Shown here: positions 43,833 through 51,048 of the stretch, in pieces | How the letters are laid out: the number at the start of each line of letters is the position of its first letter | Numbering within the stretch: position 1 is the stretch's first letter | NCBI RefSeq assembly: GCF_002532075.1 | Contig: NZ_LYXE01000009.1 | Coordinates: 1-64,000 of the forward strand | Direction of reading: 5' to 3' | Length of the DNA stretch: 64,000 nt | Source: Candidatus Chloroploca asiatica | GTDB lineage: Bacteria; Chloroflexota; Chloroflexia; Chloroflexales; Chloroflexaceae | Program-made: the position numbers and the translations under genes | The notes under the pieces: model-generated | The model's input: the letters and a program-made list of their open reading frames with translations, nothing else | What the model was told of the DNA's origin: nothing | The model's database searches: none

Positions 43833-45632
43833 ATGGCACGTGGCTTTGATGATGATGTGATCCTTGGGAAAGCCTATGATGGGCGACTGATGCGCCGAAT
43901 GGCGGTCTTTGTCGTCCCCTACTGGCGACAACTGGCCCTGGCCCTGGCCCTCCTCTTTGGGGCAGCACTGACCGAGATCGTGCCACCCTTACTCGTCTTG
44001 CAGGCCATTGACGGGCCTATTAGCGAGGGGCGCCTCGAGGGGCTCTGGCCGATTTTCGCCCTGTATGTGCTGGTGCTGGTAAGCAACTTTGCGCTGCGGT
44101 ATACGCACAACTATATCATCAATAGCGCAGGCCAGTCGGTCGTAATGGATTTGCGCAAGCAACTCTTTCAGCACCTCCAGCGGCTCAGTTTGAGCTTCCA
44201 CGATCGTAACCCAGTCGGACGGCTCTTGACCCGCATTACCAACGATGTTGATGCGCTCAATGAGTTCTTGACCCAGGGGTTGGTGCTCATCCTGGCTGAT
44301 CTGGTAACGCTGTTAAGCATTATTGGCATTATGTTCTTCTTGAACTGGCGACTGGCCTTGATCAGTCTCGCGACGCTGCCCGTCCTGATGGTGATTGTTG
44401 CCATCTATCAGCGGATGATGCGGGCGACATATCGCCTGGTGCGCGAGCGCTTGGCAACGATCAATGCGTTTCTCAACGAGCAGATCAGTGGCGTCCTCGT
44501 GACCCAACTCTTTGGCCGCGAGGCGACCAGTCAACGCCATTTCAGTGGGTTGAGTGAAGCCTACCTTCAGGCCAACGTGCGATCCTTGCTGATCTTTGCC
44601 ATTTTTATGCCCACAGTTCAACTGATGGCCGCGATTGGTACCGCAGCTGTTCTCTGGGGTGGTGGCTATGGCGTGATGAGTGGCTGGGCGTCGATCGGTA
44701 TGCTGGCAGCGTTTGTGCTCTATACCGAACGAGCCTTTCAGCCCATCCGCAACCTCGCCGAGCGGTATACCATCTTGCAGGCCGCAATGGCTTCTGCCGA
44801 GCGCGTGGTCGGGGTGCTTGATACAACCGAAGAGGTGCGTGACCCTGAACAGCCTGTGACCCTGCCCCTGCCTGTCCGCGGTGAAATTCGCCTGGAAAAC
44901 GTCGTTTTCGGGTATGACCCTGCTGAGCCGGTGCTCAAGGGGATTAGCCTGCACATTCCAGCCGGTCAGGCCGTGGCGATTGTCGGAGCAACCGGGGCCG
45001 GCAAGAGCAGCCTCGTTGGCTTGCTGGCCCGTTTTTATGATGTCCAGGGCGGACGCATTACGCTTGATGGGGTCGATCTGCGTGATCTGCGCCAGCACGA
45101 GTTACGACAGCATATTGCCGCCGTGCCGCAAGATCCGGTCTGCTTTTCGGGGACAATTGCCAGCAACATTCGCCTGCATAGTACGGCCATCGACGATGCA
45201 CGTGTGCGCTGGGCTGCTGAAATGGTGAATGCAGCGACCTTTATCGAGCGCCTTCCAAGAGGGTACGAGCACGAAGTCCGTGAACGCGGGGCCAATCTCT
45301 CCCTTGGCCAACGGCAGTTGCTCGCTTTTGCGCGCGCGCTGGCCTTCAACCCCGAGGTGCTCTTGATCCTTGACGAGGCGACCAGCAGTGTTGACACGGC
45401 AACGGAAGCCCTGATCCAGGATGCGCTTGAACGGATGCTGCATGGCCGCACGAGCATCATTATTGCCCATCGCCTGAGCACGATTCGCCATGTTGACCGG
45501 ATTATCGTCTTGCACCAGGGGCGCGTCGTCGAGGATGGCACACACGACGAGTTGCTGGCCCAACGTGGCTACTACCACCGGCTCTACCGATTGCAATTTG
45601 CCGAACAGGGCCTCGGGGTTGCTGGACACTAG
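43833..45632 (+). CDS. ABC exporter half-transporter, catalytic subunit
   Basis: 599 residues from the ATG at 43833 with GAGGAT upstream; an earlier start inside the partner gene is unlikely. Exporter helices (about 25-320) followed by the NBD: Walker A GATGAGKSS (about 384-392), signature LSLGQRQ (noncanonical, Gly to Leu), Walker B LILDEATSSVD with the catalytic Glu, and switch IIAHRLST. Its odd signature would face the degenerate Walker B of the upstream subunit, leaving one intact ATP site per heterodimer. Substrate unknown (lipid or drug). Ends four bases into the convergent small gene. Confidence 0.92.
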   Translation: MARGFDDDVILGKAYDGRLMRRMAVFVVPYWRQLALALALLFGAALTEIVPPLLVLQAIDGPISEGRLEGLWPIFALYVLVLVSNFALRYTHNYIINSAGQSVVMDLRKQLFQHLQRLSLSFHDRNPVGRLLTRITNDVDALNEFLTQGLVLILADLVTLLSIIGIMFFLNWRLALISLATLPVLMVIVAIYQRMMRATYRLVRERLATINAFLNEQISGVLVTQLFGREATSQRHFSGLSEAYLQANVRSLLIFAIFMPTVQLMAAIGTAAVLWGGGYGVMSGWASIGMLAAFVLYTERAFQPIRNLAERYTILQAAMASAERVVGVLDTTEEVRDPEQPVTLPLPVRGEIRLENVVFGYDPAEPVLKGISLHIPAGQAVAIVGATGAGKSSLVGLLARFYDVQGGRITLDGVDLRDLRQHELRQHIAAVPQDPVCFSGTIASNIRLHSTAIDDARVRWAAEMVNAATFIERLPRGYEHEVRERGANLSLGQRQLLAFARALAFNPEVLLILDEATSSVDTATEALIQDALERMLHGRTSIIIAHRLSTIRHVDRIIVLHQGRVVEDGTHDELLAQRGYYHRLYRLQFAEQGLGVAGH

Positions 45633-45832
45633 CTACAGAGGAAAAACCAGGTTGGATCGGTGAGTTGGATGCTTGGGGCCATGGCAAACCAGACGACCCA
45701 GAGGATCACGCCGCCGAAAGCGAGCAGCACCAGGGCCACAACTGCGATCCAGGTGAGCAAACCATCCCCCTCAACTGCCTGCGCAAACGCAGGCAGTTCT
45801 GTTTCCCCCAGCACTGCGGAACCATCAGTCAT
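45629..45832 (-). CDS. small single-helix membrane protein coupled to MFS gene
   Basis: 67 residues with one transmembrane segment (about 26-50, LLTWIAVVALVLLAFGGVILWVVWFAM). Its ATG overlaps the stop of the MFS gene as ATGA, so it is translationally coupled; AGGAG lies upstream. No family is recognised with certainty. Very short MFS-associated subunits occur next to some OFA-type transporters, which fits this arrangement, but this is inference. The 3' end overlaps the convergent ABC gene by four bases. Confidence 0.65.
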   Translation of the reverse strand: MTDGSAVLGETELPAFAQAVEGDGLLTWIAVVALVLLAFGGVILWVVWFAMAPSIQLTDPTWFFLCS

Positions 45833-47043
45833 ACGCGTTGCTCCTGCAGACCTCGCACGGGGCGGTCATCAAGGATCACATGAATAAACGCCGCAACGAG
45901 GCTCAAGGCGAGGGCGGTATACCACACCGGCAAATACGATCCCGTCACATCATAGACCGCACCACCGAGCCAGGCCCCGAGAAACGCCCCGACCTGATGA
46001 CTCAAGAAAACGATGCCATAGAGTGTCCCGAGATACCGCACCCCAAATAATTGGGCCACGAGGCCGCTGGTGAGGGGCACGGTACCAAGCCAGAGCAAGC
46101 CAATCGCAAAGCCAAAGACGAGCGCCGACGTACCGGTAACCGGCACGAGCAGGAAGAGCACAAAGACGACCGCTCGCGCAAAGTAGAGCCCACTCAACAC
46201 CCGTTTTTTGACAAAGCGATCGCTGAGCGACCCAAAGAGGTACGAACCAACCACATTCGCCAGGCCAATCACCGCAAGGGCGCTGGCTGCGACAAATGGG
46301 GCAACGGCATAATCAGCGAGGTAAGCCGGGAAGTGGATCGCAATGAAGGCCACATGGAAACCGCAGACAAAAAACCCCAGATTGAGCAACAGATATCCTG
46401 GATGGCGGAAGGCGGTCGCGAGAACGGGCTTGAGCGAAGAAGAAGGCAACGTTACAGCTTGGCTCGACGCTGAAGTCGGACGACGAAACGCGAGGGCAAA
46501 GAGCAGGATCAGCAGGATGAGCAGCGCAAGGCTCACCAGAGCGCCCTGCCATGACATCATGCTGAGCAGGATCTGCGCAAGAGGCACAAAGGCGAACATG
46601 CCCAGCGAACCTCCAGCCGTGACGAGGCCAAAAGCCAGACCACGCCGCTGAGTCGGCACGAGCGCACCAAGGGCACTAAAGATCACCACAAAGGTCGTCA
46701 TACTCTGCGCGAGGCCAACCACCAAGCCGAGCGCAAATAACAACCCCCAGACATTAGAGACTACGGTAACACCCCAGAGTCCAAGAGCATAGAGAAGCAC
46801 GCCGAGCATCAAGATCGGGCGCACACCACGGCGATCAGCCAGAGCACCGATAAAAGGCTGGCCGAGCCCAAAGATCAAATTCTGGACAGCAAGGGTAAAA
46901 CTAACCTGTGAACGCCCGATTTCAAGCGTTTCACTTATCGGGATAAGAAAAACACCAAAGGTCTGACGAACTCCCATACTCAGAGCAACAATCAACGTCC
47001 CGTAAAGGGTCGCGGTCGCCCAGCTTGGCAATCGTTTGGGCAC
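45829..47043 (-). CDS. MFS transporter, OFA/monocarboxylate-like
   Basis: 404 residues from a GTG start with GGGAGG upstream. Twelve helices; the first loop signature GVRQTFGVFLIPISETLEIGRSQVSFTLA and GALADRRGVRPILMLG (motif A-like) fit the oxalate/formate-monocarboxylate branch; the second half has GSLSDRFVKKRVLSG. Likely transports a small carboxylate by uniport or proton symport. Gene order: malic enzyme upstream on the same strand, then this gene 14 bases later, then the small membrane protein, suggesting C4/C3 acid metabolism. Confidence 0.87.
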   Translation of the reverse strand: MPKRLPSWATATLYGTLIVALSMGVRQTFGVFLIPISETLEIGRSQVSFTLAVQNLIFGLGQPFIGALADRRGVRPILMLGVLLYALGLWGVTVVSNVWGLLFALGLVVGLAQSMTTFVVIFSALGALVPTQRRGLAFGLVTAGGSLGMFAFVPLAQILLSMMSWQGALVSLALLILLILLFALAFRRPTSASSQAVTLPSSSLKPVLATAFRHPGYLLLNLGFFVCGFHVAFIAIHFPAYLADYAVAPFVAASALAVIGLANVVGSYLFGSLSDRFVKKRVLSGLYFARAVVFVLFLLVPVTGTSALVFGFAIGLLWLGTVPLTSGLVAQLFGVRYLGTLYGIVFLSHQVGAFLGAWLGGAVYDVTGSYLPVWYTALALSLVAAFIHVILDDRPVRGLQEQRV

Positions 47044-47057
47044 ACACGCCTCCCGCG

Positions 47058-48485
47058 TTAGTCACCGCCACGCGAGGGCAAATGATCACGCCGCGCCACA
47101 CCTTCTTCGATTGCTGCGAGCGCAACAGCGGTTGCAATCGTGGGCACCACCGCACGATTAAAGACACTTGGGACAATATATTCTTCGCTAATCTCTTCAT
47201 CGGGAATTACATTGGCAAGGGCCTCAGCCGCTGCGAGGCGCATGCCAACGGTCATCTTCGCAGCATTGACATCGAGTGCCCCGCGAAAAATTCCGGGAAA
47301 GGAGAGCACATTATTGATCTGATTAGGTTGATCCGAGCGACCGGTTGCGACAACCCGTGCATATTCACGGAGCATCTCGGGGTCACCTTCGGGCACAGGA
47401 TTCGCCAGAGCAAAGACAATCGGATCGGGAGCCATGCTGCGCACCAATTCAGGAGTGAGCACACCGCCCTTCGAGACCCCAACAAAAACATCAGCGCCAC
47501 GGATCGCCTCTACAAGCGTCCCACGGCGACGCTCGCGATTGGTCTGTGACGCAATAATGCGCTGCATTGTTGTCTGCACATGGTCATCGCCTTCACAGAG
47601 GATCCCATAGCGATCGACGGCAGTCACCTCGCCGATATGAGCCTCGAGCAACGCTCGAATAATCGCAGTACCAGCCGCACCAACACCATTGACCACCGCC
47701 CGCACCTCACGCAGATCCTTGCCGACAAGGCGTAAGGCATTGCGCAGTGCAGCGAGCACCACCACGGCGGTACCGTGCTGATCATCGTGCATCACCGGAA
47801 TATTGAGGCTCTCGTGGAGGCGACCTTCCACCAGAAAGCAACTAGGAGCAGCAATATCTTCCAGGTTAATCCCGCCAAAACCCGCGGCAATCTGTTCAAC
47901 CGTCTGGACAATCAACTCGGGATGCTGTGAACGGAGGCAGATCGGAACCGCATCAATATCGGCGAGTTCCTTAAACAGGATCGCTTTGCCTTCCATCACC
48001 GGCATCGCGGCTTCGGGGCCAAGATTGCCCAGACCGAGGATCGCACTGCCATCACTGACCACCGCGACGCTATTCGTCTTCCAGGTGAGTGAAAACGCCT
48101 TTTCAGGATCATCGGCAATCGCCCGACAGACGCGGGCCACACCGGGAGTATAAGCGAGGGAAAGATCATCGCGATTCTTGAGCGGCACCTTGCTCTGCAT
48201 CGCAAGCTTGCCGCCGAGGTGGGCGAGAAAAACGCGATCACTTACCTGAAGCACGGTAATGCCTGGAATCGCATTCAACTCTTCGATCAACGTCTCACCG
48301 TGCTGCTCGTCCTGTACCCGTACAGTTATATCGCGCACCAGCACATTGCGTTCGGCGCGAACAATATCAATCGCGCCAATATCGCCACCGACTTCACCAA
48401 TGCGCGTCGTGAGCCGACCGAGCATCCCAGGGCGATTGTCAATTTGACAACGCACCGTCAACGTATACGCAACACCCACCGACAT
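47058..48485 (-). CDS. NAD(P)-dependent malic enzyme with N-terminal ACT domain
   Basis: 475 residues from the ATG at 48485 with GAGGT upstream; the in-frame TTG at 48533 lacks support. The first 80 residues are an ACT domain (YTLTVRCQIDNRPGMLGRLT), an allosteric ligand-binding module found in many bacterial malic enzymes. Catalytic part: SLAYTPGVARVC, WKTNSVAVVSDGSAILGLGNLG, the catalytic Lys in VMEGKAILFK, metal ligands near NLEDIAAPSCFLVE and HDDQHGTA, and the dinucleotide loop VNGVGAAGTAI. It decarboxylates malate to pyruvate. Cofactor preference cannot be read. Probably cotranscribed with the MFS gene. Confidence 0.93.
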   Translation of the reverse strand: MSVGVAYTLTVRCQIDNRPGMLGRLTTRIGEVGGDIGAIDIVRAERNVLVRDITVRVQDEQHGETLIEELNAIPGITVLQVSDRVFLAHLGGKLAMQSKVPLKNRDDLSLAYTPGVARVCRAIADDPEKAFSLTWKTNSVAVVSDGSAILGLGNLGPEAAMPVMEGKAILFKELADIDAVPICLRSQHPELIVQTVEQIAAGFGGINLEDIAAPSCFLVEGRLHESLNIPVMHDDQHGTAVVVLAALRNALRLVGKDLREVRAVVNGVGAAGTAIIRALLEAHIGEVTAVDRYGILCEGDDHVQTTMQRIIASQTNRERRRGTLVEAIRGADVFVGVSKGGVLTPELVRSMAPDPIVFALANPVPEGDPEMLREYARVVATGRSDQPNQINNVLSFPGIFRGALDVNAAKMTVGMRLAAAEALANVIPDEEISEEYIVPSVFNRAVVPTIATAVALAAIEEGVARRDHLPSRGGD

Positions 48486-48599
48486 AGCTACCTCTGCAAG
48501 AGAATATAAAAAGCCTGTCTTGGCGACAGGCAACGGCGCTTCCTGCTATGGTAACATAGATAGCACTGGTATGCAACGCAGGGAAGAACGGAGGATTGT

Positions 48600-49229
48600 G
48601 TGATTGATAAGGATGAAACACTATCAGAACTGCTCGTCGCGCCTTTCTTGCCACTGGTCGAGCGCATCATAGCTGAAGCAACCGTCGTCAATGACCGCAT
48701 CCTGAAGATTGATCACTTCTTGAATCACCGGATCGAACCCGAGTTGATGCAGGCGATGGGCGAAGCAATGGCCGAGCGTTTGCGTCCCTTCCATCCTGAA
48801 TTGATCTTGACCGCCGAGGCGAGTGGCATTGCCCCTGCGCTGGCGACCGCGATGGCCCTGGGATGCCCGCTGGTCTATGCGAAAAAATATTCACCCGAGG
48901 TTGAAGCTCCCGCCCTCTCACGCATCGTGCCTTCACCAACAAAAGGCGGCGCAACCCGCCTCGTCGTTTCGGCGCGCTATCTGCCCATTGGCACCAGGGT
49001 TGCCCTGGTCGATGACTTTCTCGCGAATGGACGAACGGCAGTGGCCCTGGCTGAGTTGGTTCGTGAAGCCGGAGCAAGCCTGGTAGCCGCAGGCTTTGTG
49101 GTCGAGAAACTGTTCCAGAACGGACGGGCAGGCATCGAGGCCCTCGGCATTCCTGTGGCCGCCCTGGCGCAGGTCGAACGCCTCGAGCATGGGCAGGTCA
49201 TCGTTCGCGGCGTCGCTACGATGACCTGA
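48600..49229 (+). CDS. xpt: xanthine phosphoribosyltransferase
   Basis: 209 residues from a GTG with GGAGGA upstream. Converts xanthine and PRPP to XMP in purine salvage. Signatures match Bacillus Xpt: LKIDHFLNHRIEPELMQAMG, TAEASGIAPALATAMALG, the PRPP loop VALVDDFLANGRTAVALAEL and FVVEKLFQNGRAGIEALG. No purine riboswitch is visible in the 114-base upstream region. A MITE-like element is inserted at its stop codon: the target duplication starts at base 2 of TGA, so the coding sequence is intact. Confidence 0.93.
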   Translation: MIDKDETLSELLVAPFLPLVERIIAEATVVNDRILKIDHFLNHRIEPELMQAMGEAMAERLRPFHPELILTAEASGIAPALATAMALGCPLVYAKKYSPEVEAPALSRIVPSPTKGGATRLVVSARYLPIGTRVALVDDFLANGRTAVALAELVREAGASLVAAGFVVEKLFQNGRAGIEALGIPVAALAQVERLEHGQVIVRGVATMT

Positions 49230-49237
49230 GCTATGCC

Positions 49238-49445
49238 TAGGGCGATTGCATCTTCCGTGCATGCACCCCCACCAGGGCACCCGCAAGGGGTGCCCGTACA
49301 CCGGGCCCGGCCCCCGGCCCTGTAGGGGCACCCCTTGCGGGTGCCTCGTTGTTGCCGGGTGCCGCCGTTTGCGCCGCTGGTTGCATGCACATGCTGCCAC
49401 AGAGAGCGTATTTTTTATCCGGTTTCGTATGATGCAATCGCCCTA
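49238..49445. mobile_element. MITE-like element, copy 2 (208 bp)
   Basis: Terminal inverted repeats TAGGGCGATTGCATC and its exact complement, flanked by 10-bp direct repeats GAGCTATGCC (49228-49237 and 49446-49455). It is the inverse of the element at 36991-37150, with about 50 extra bases inside. No coding capacity; the TIR and 10-bp duplication suggest mobilisation in trans by a DDE transposase. Confidence 0.88.
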
Positions 49446-49464
49446 GAGCTATGCCGCGAAAGCA

Positions 49465-49493
49465 TTGCAAAATAAAAACAAGTGTGCTATAAT
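49465..49493 (+). promoter_or_regulatory. sigma70 promoter of the two-repeat hypothetical gene
   Basis: TTGCAA (49465-49470), 17-base spacer, TATAAT (49488-49493) with extended TG (49485-49486). It starts 10 bases beyond the MITE target duplication. Leader about 50 nt. Confidence 0.65.
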
Positions 49494-49550
49494 AGATCCT
49501 AGCCCGCAACGAAGGCAACGTAAGCACAAAGCAAAACAAAGAGACAAGCA

Positions 49551-50210
49551 ATGGAAAGTACAGGGAACCCCACACGCACCGTGACCCGCACCTATCGGGC
49601 AGCTATTCGGCTCGGTGAAGACTTTATGACGCTCGAAGAGTCAATCACGTTACCGGTTGACGCTTCCGACAGTGATGTGCAGCAGGCTGTTGAGCTTGGC
49701 TGGCGCATCTATCAAGCCCAACGTGAGTCCTTTGAACAACAGATCGCCACGATGCGCGAAACACATACGCTACCAGGGCCAATGACCGTTCGCGATCCGG
49801 ATGCTCCTGCCAGTGACAAACAACGCAATTATATTGCAACGTTGCAGGACCAACTGACCTGGACAAACGAGCAACTGGCAGCCCATGCAGCCGATCAAGC
49901 CGTCGATCTGGTGACGATGACAAAAGGTCAGGCTTCACTCTTTATTGACGGTCTGAAAAAACTGGCGGAAGAACGTGGGCGCTACATCGCCGAGAGTCGC
50001 GTTCGGATGGTCAGCGGGGGCGTTACAAGCAGCAGTTCAGATCCAGACCAGCCTGCCAGCGAGCGCCAACTGAAAGCCTTGGCGAAGGTCGCCGCAAGTC
50101 GATCACTCAAGCTTGATGAAGAATTGCAGCGACGTTTTGACGTCACCATAGCCGAGCTCACGAGCGAACAGGCAGCTATGCTGCTCAATGAATGGCAAGC
50201 CAAGCGCTAG
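49551..50210 (+). CDS. hypothetical protein with two PAS(D/E)xQ repeats
   Basis: 219 residues, not assigned to a named family. N-terminal beta-rich segment RTYRAAIRLGEDFMTLEESITLPVD (about 12-36), a coiled-coil-like stretch (about 45-68), then two related helical modules: PASDKQRNYIATLQ with MTKGQASLFIDGLKKL (about 85-139), and PASERQLKALAKVA with LTSEQAAMLLNEWQ (about 168-216). The module pattern (PAxxKQ, then LT-x-QAS-x-x-I-x-x-L) resembles short repeats seen in phage and single-strand-DNA-related proteins, but a function cannot be claimed. No signal peptide; cytoplasmic. Own strong promoter and a following hairpin suggest a monocistronic, well-expressed gene. Confidence 0.75.
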   Translation: MESTGNPTRTVTRTYRAAIRLGEDFMTLEESITLPVDASDSDVQQAVELGWRIYQAQRESFEQQIATMRETHTLPGPMTVRDPDAPASDKQRNYIATLQDQLTWTNEQLAAHAADQAVDLVTMTKGQASLFIDGLKKLAEERGRYIAESRVRMVSGGVTSSSSDPDQPASERQLKALAKVAASRSLKLDEELQRRFDVTIAELTSEQAAMLLNEWQAKR

Positions 50211-50232
50211 CTACTGACAGGCAACTCTGCTA

Positions 50233-50275
50233 GTGTCTTTCAGGTGCAGGGCTACGCCCTGCACCTGAAAGACAC
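50233..50275 (+). terminator. 20-bp perfect hairpin
   Basis: Exact arms 50233-50252 and 50256-50275 with loop TAC, 22 bases after the preceding stop and 55 bases before the response-regulator gene. No U-tract. Confidence 0.6.
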
Positions 50276-50330
50276 AAACTGGTGTACACTATGATCGGCG
50301 TTGCTCACACCTATACCAGGGCACCGAGAT

Positions 50331-50990
50331 ATGCAAGAGAAGATCACCCTCCTGATCGCTGATGATCATACGATGTTCCGCCAGGGCCTGCGTGAGCTCC
50401 TTGAACGCAAGGGGGGCTTCAAGGTTGTCGCTGAGGTCAGTGACGGCATCGCGGCCGTCGAAGCAGCGCGTGAGCAAAGACCCGATATTGCGCTACTCGA
50501 TATTTCGATGCCCGGGATGACAGGGATCGAGGCAGCCCGCCAGATTACCCAGGTAAGCCCCCATACCCGCAGTATAGTGCTCACGATGCATCGCGATGAA
50601 CGCACGGTGCTCGAAGCGCTGCGCGCCGGGGCCAATGCCTATCTGCTGAAAGACGCTGATTCCGATGAATTGATCGAGGCCGTGCGCCTCGTTCACCGCG
50701 GTGAGGCTTCGCTGGCTGGAAGTGCCGCCGCACGCGTCCTCGATCTGCTGCGCCGTGGTGAAACGGCCATCGCTGGCGCAGATCTGTTGACTCCGCGCGA
50801 ACGTGATATCCTGGCCCTCGTGGCCCAGGGCGACGATAACCGGGCGATCGCCTTGAAACTCAGCCTCTCTGAAAAGACCGTGGGGAATCGCCTGAGCGAG
50901 ATTTTTCAAAAACTCGGGGTGAGCAATCGTACCCAGGCGGCAATTGTCGCGGTGCAGCGGGGCTTGGTTCCACCACCGCAGATGGGGTGA
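50331..50990 (+). CDS. NarL/FixJ-type response regulator
   Basis: 219 residues from the ATG at 50331 (a TTG ten codons earlier is possible). Receiver domain: acidic pair in LLIADDHTMFR, phospho-acceptor D57 in IALLDISMPGM, Thr in IVLTMH and Lys in YLLKDAD. LuxR-type helix-turn-helix: LTPRERDILALVAQGDDNRAIALKLSLSEKTVGNRLSEIFQKLGVSNRTQAA (about 155-206). It is an orphan in this window: no histidine kinase is adjacent. Confidence 0.93.
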   Translation: MQEKITLLIADDHTMFRQGLRELLERKGGFKVVAEVSDGIAAVEAAREQRPDIALLDISMPGMTGIEAARQITQVSPHTRSIVLTMHRDERTVLEALRAGANAYLLKDADSDELIEAVRLVHRGEASLAGSAAARVLDLLRRGETAIAGADLLTPRERDILALVAQGDDNRAIALKLSLSEKTVGNRLSEIFQKLGVSNRTQAAIVAVQRGLVPPPQMG

Positions 50991-50996
50991 TCAAGA

Positions 50997-51041
50997 TATG
51001 GCCTGACCAAAGGCAGCTTTGCTGCCTTTGGTCAGGCCATA
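50997..51041. terminator. 21-bp perfect hairpin between convergent genes
   Basis: Exact arms 50997-51017 and 51021-51041 with loop TTT, between stops at 50990 (+) and 51049 (-). The apex GCAGC-TTT-GCTGC resembles that of the other hairpins. No terminal U-tract. Confidence 0.65.
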
Positions 51042-51048
51042 CGTACGT

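Noticed and set aside
48486..48599. Possible purine riboswitch before xpt
   Set aside because: The 114-base gap has no recognisable aptamer core and no expression-platform hairpin; only a ribosome binding site is clear.
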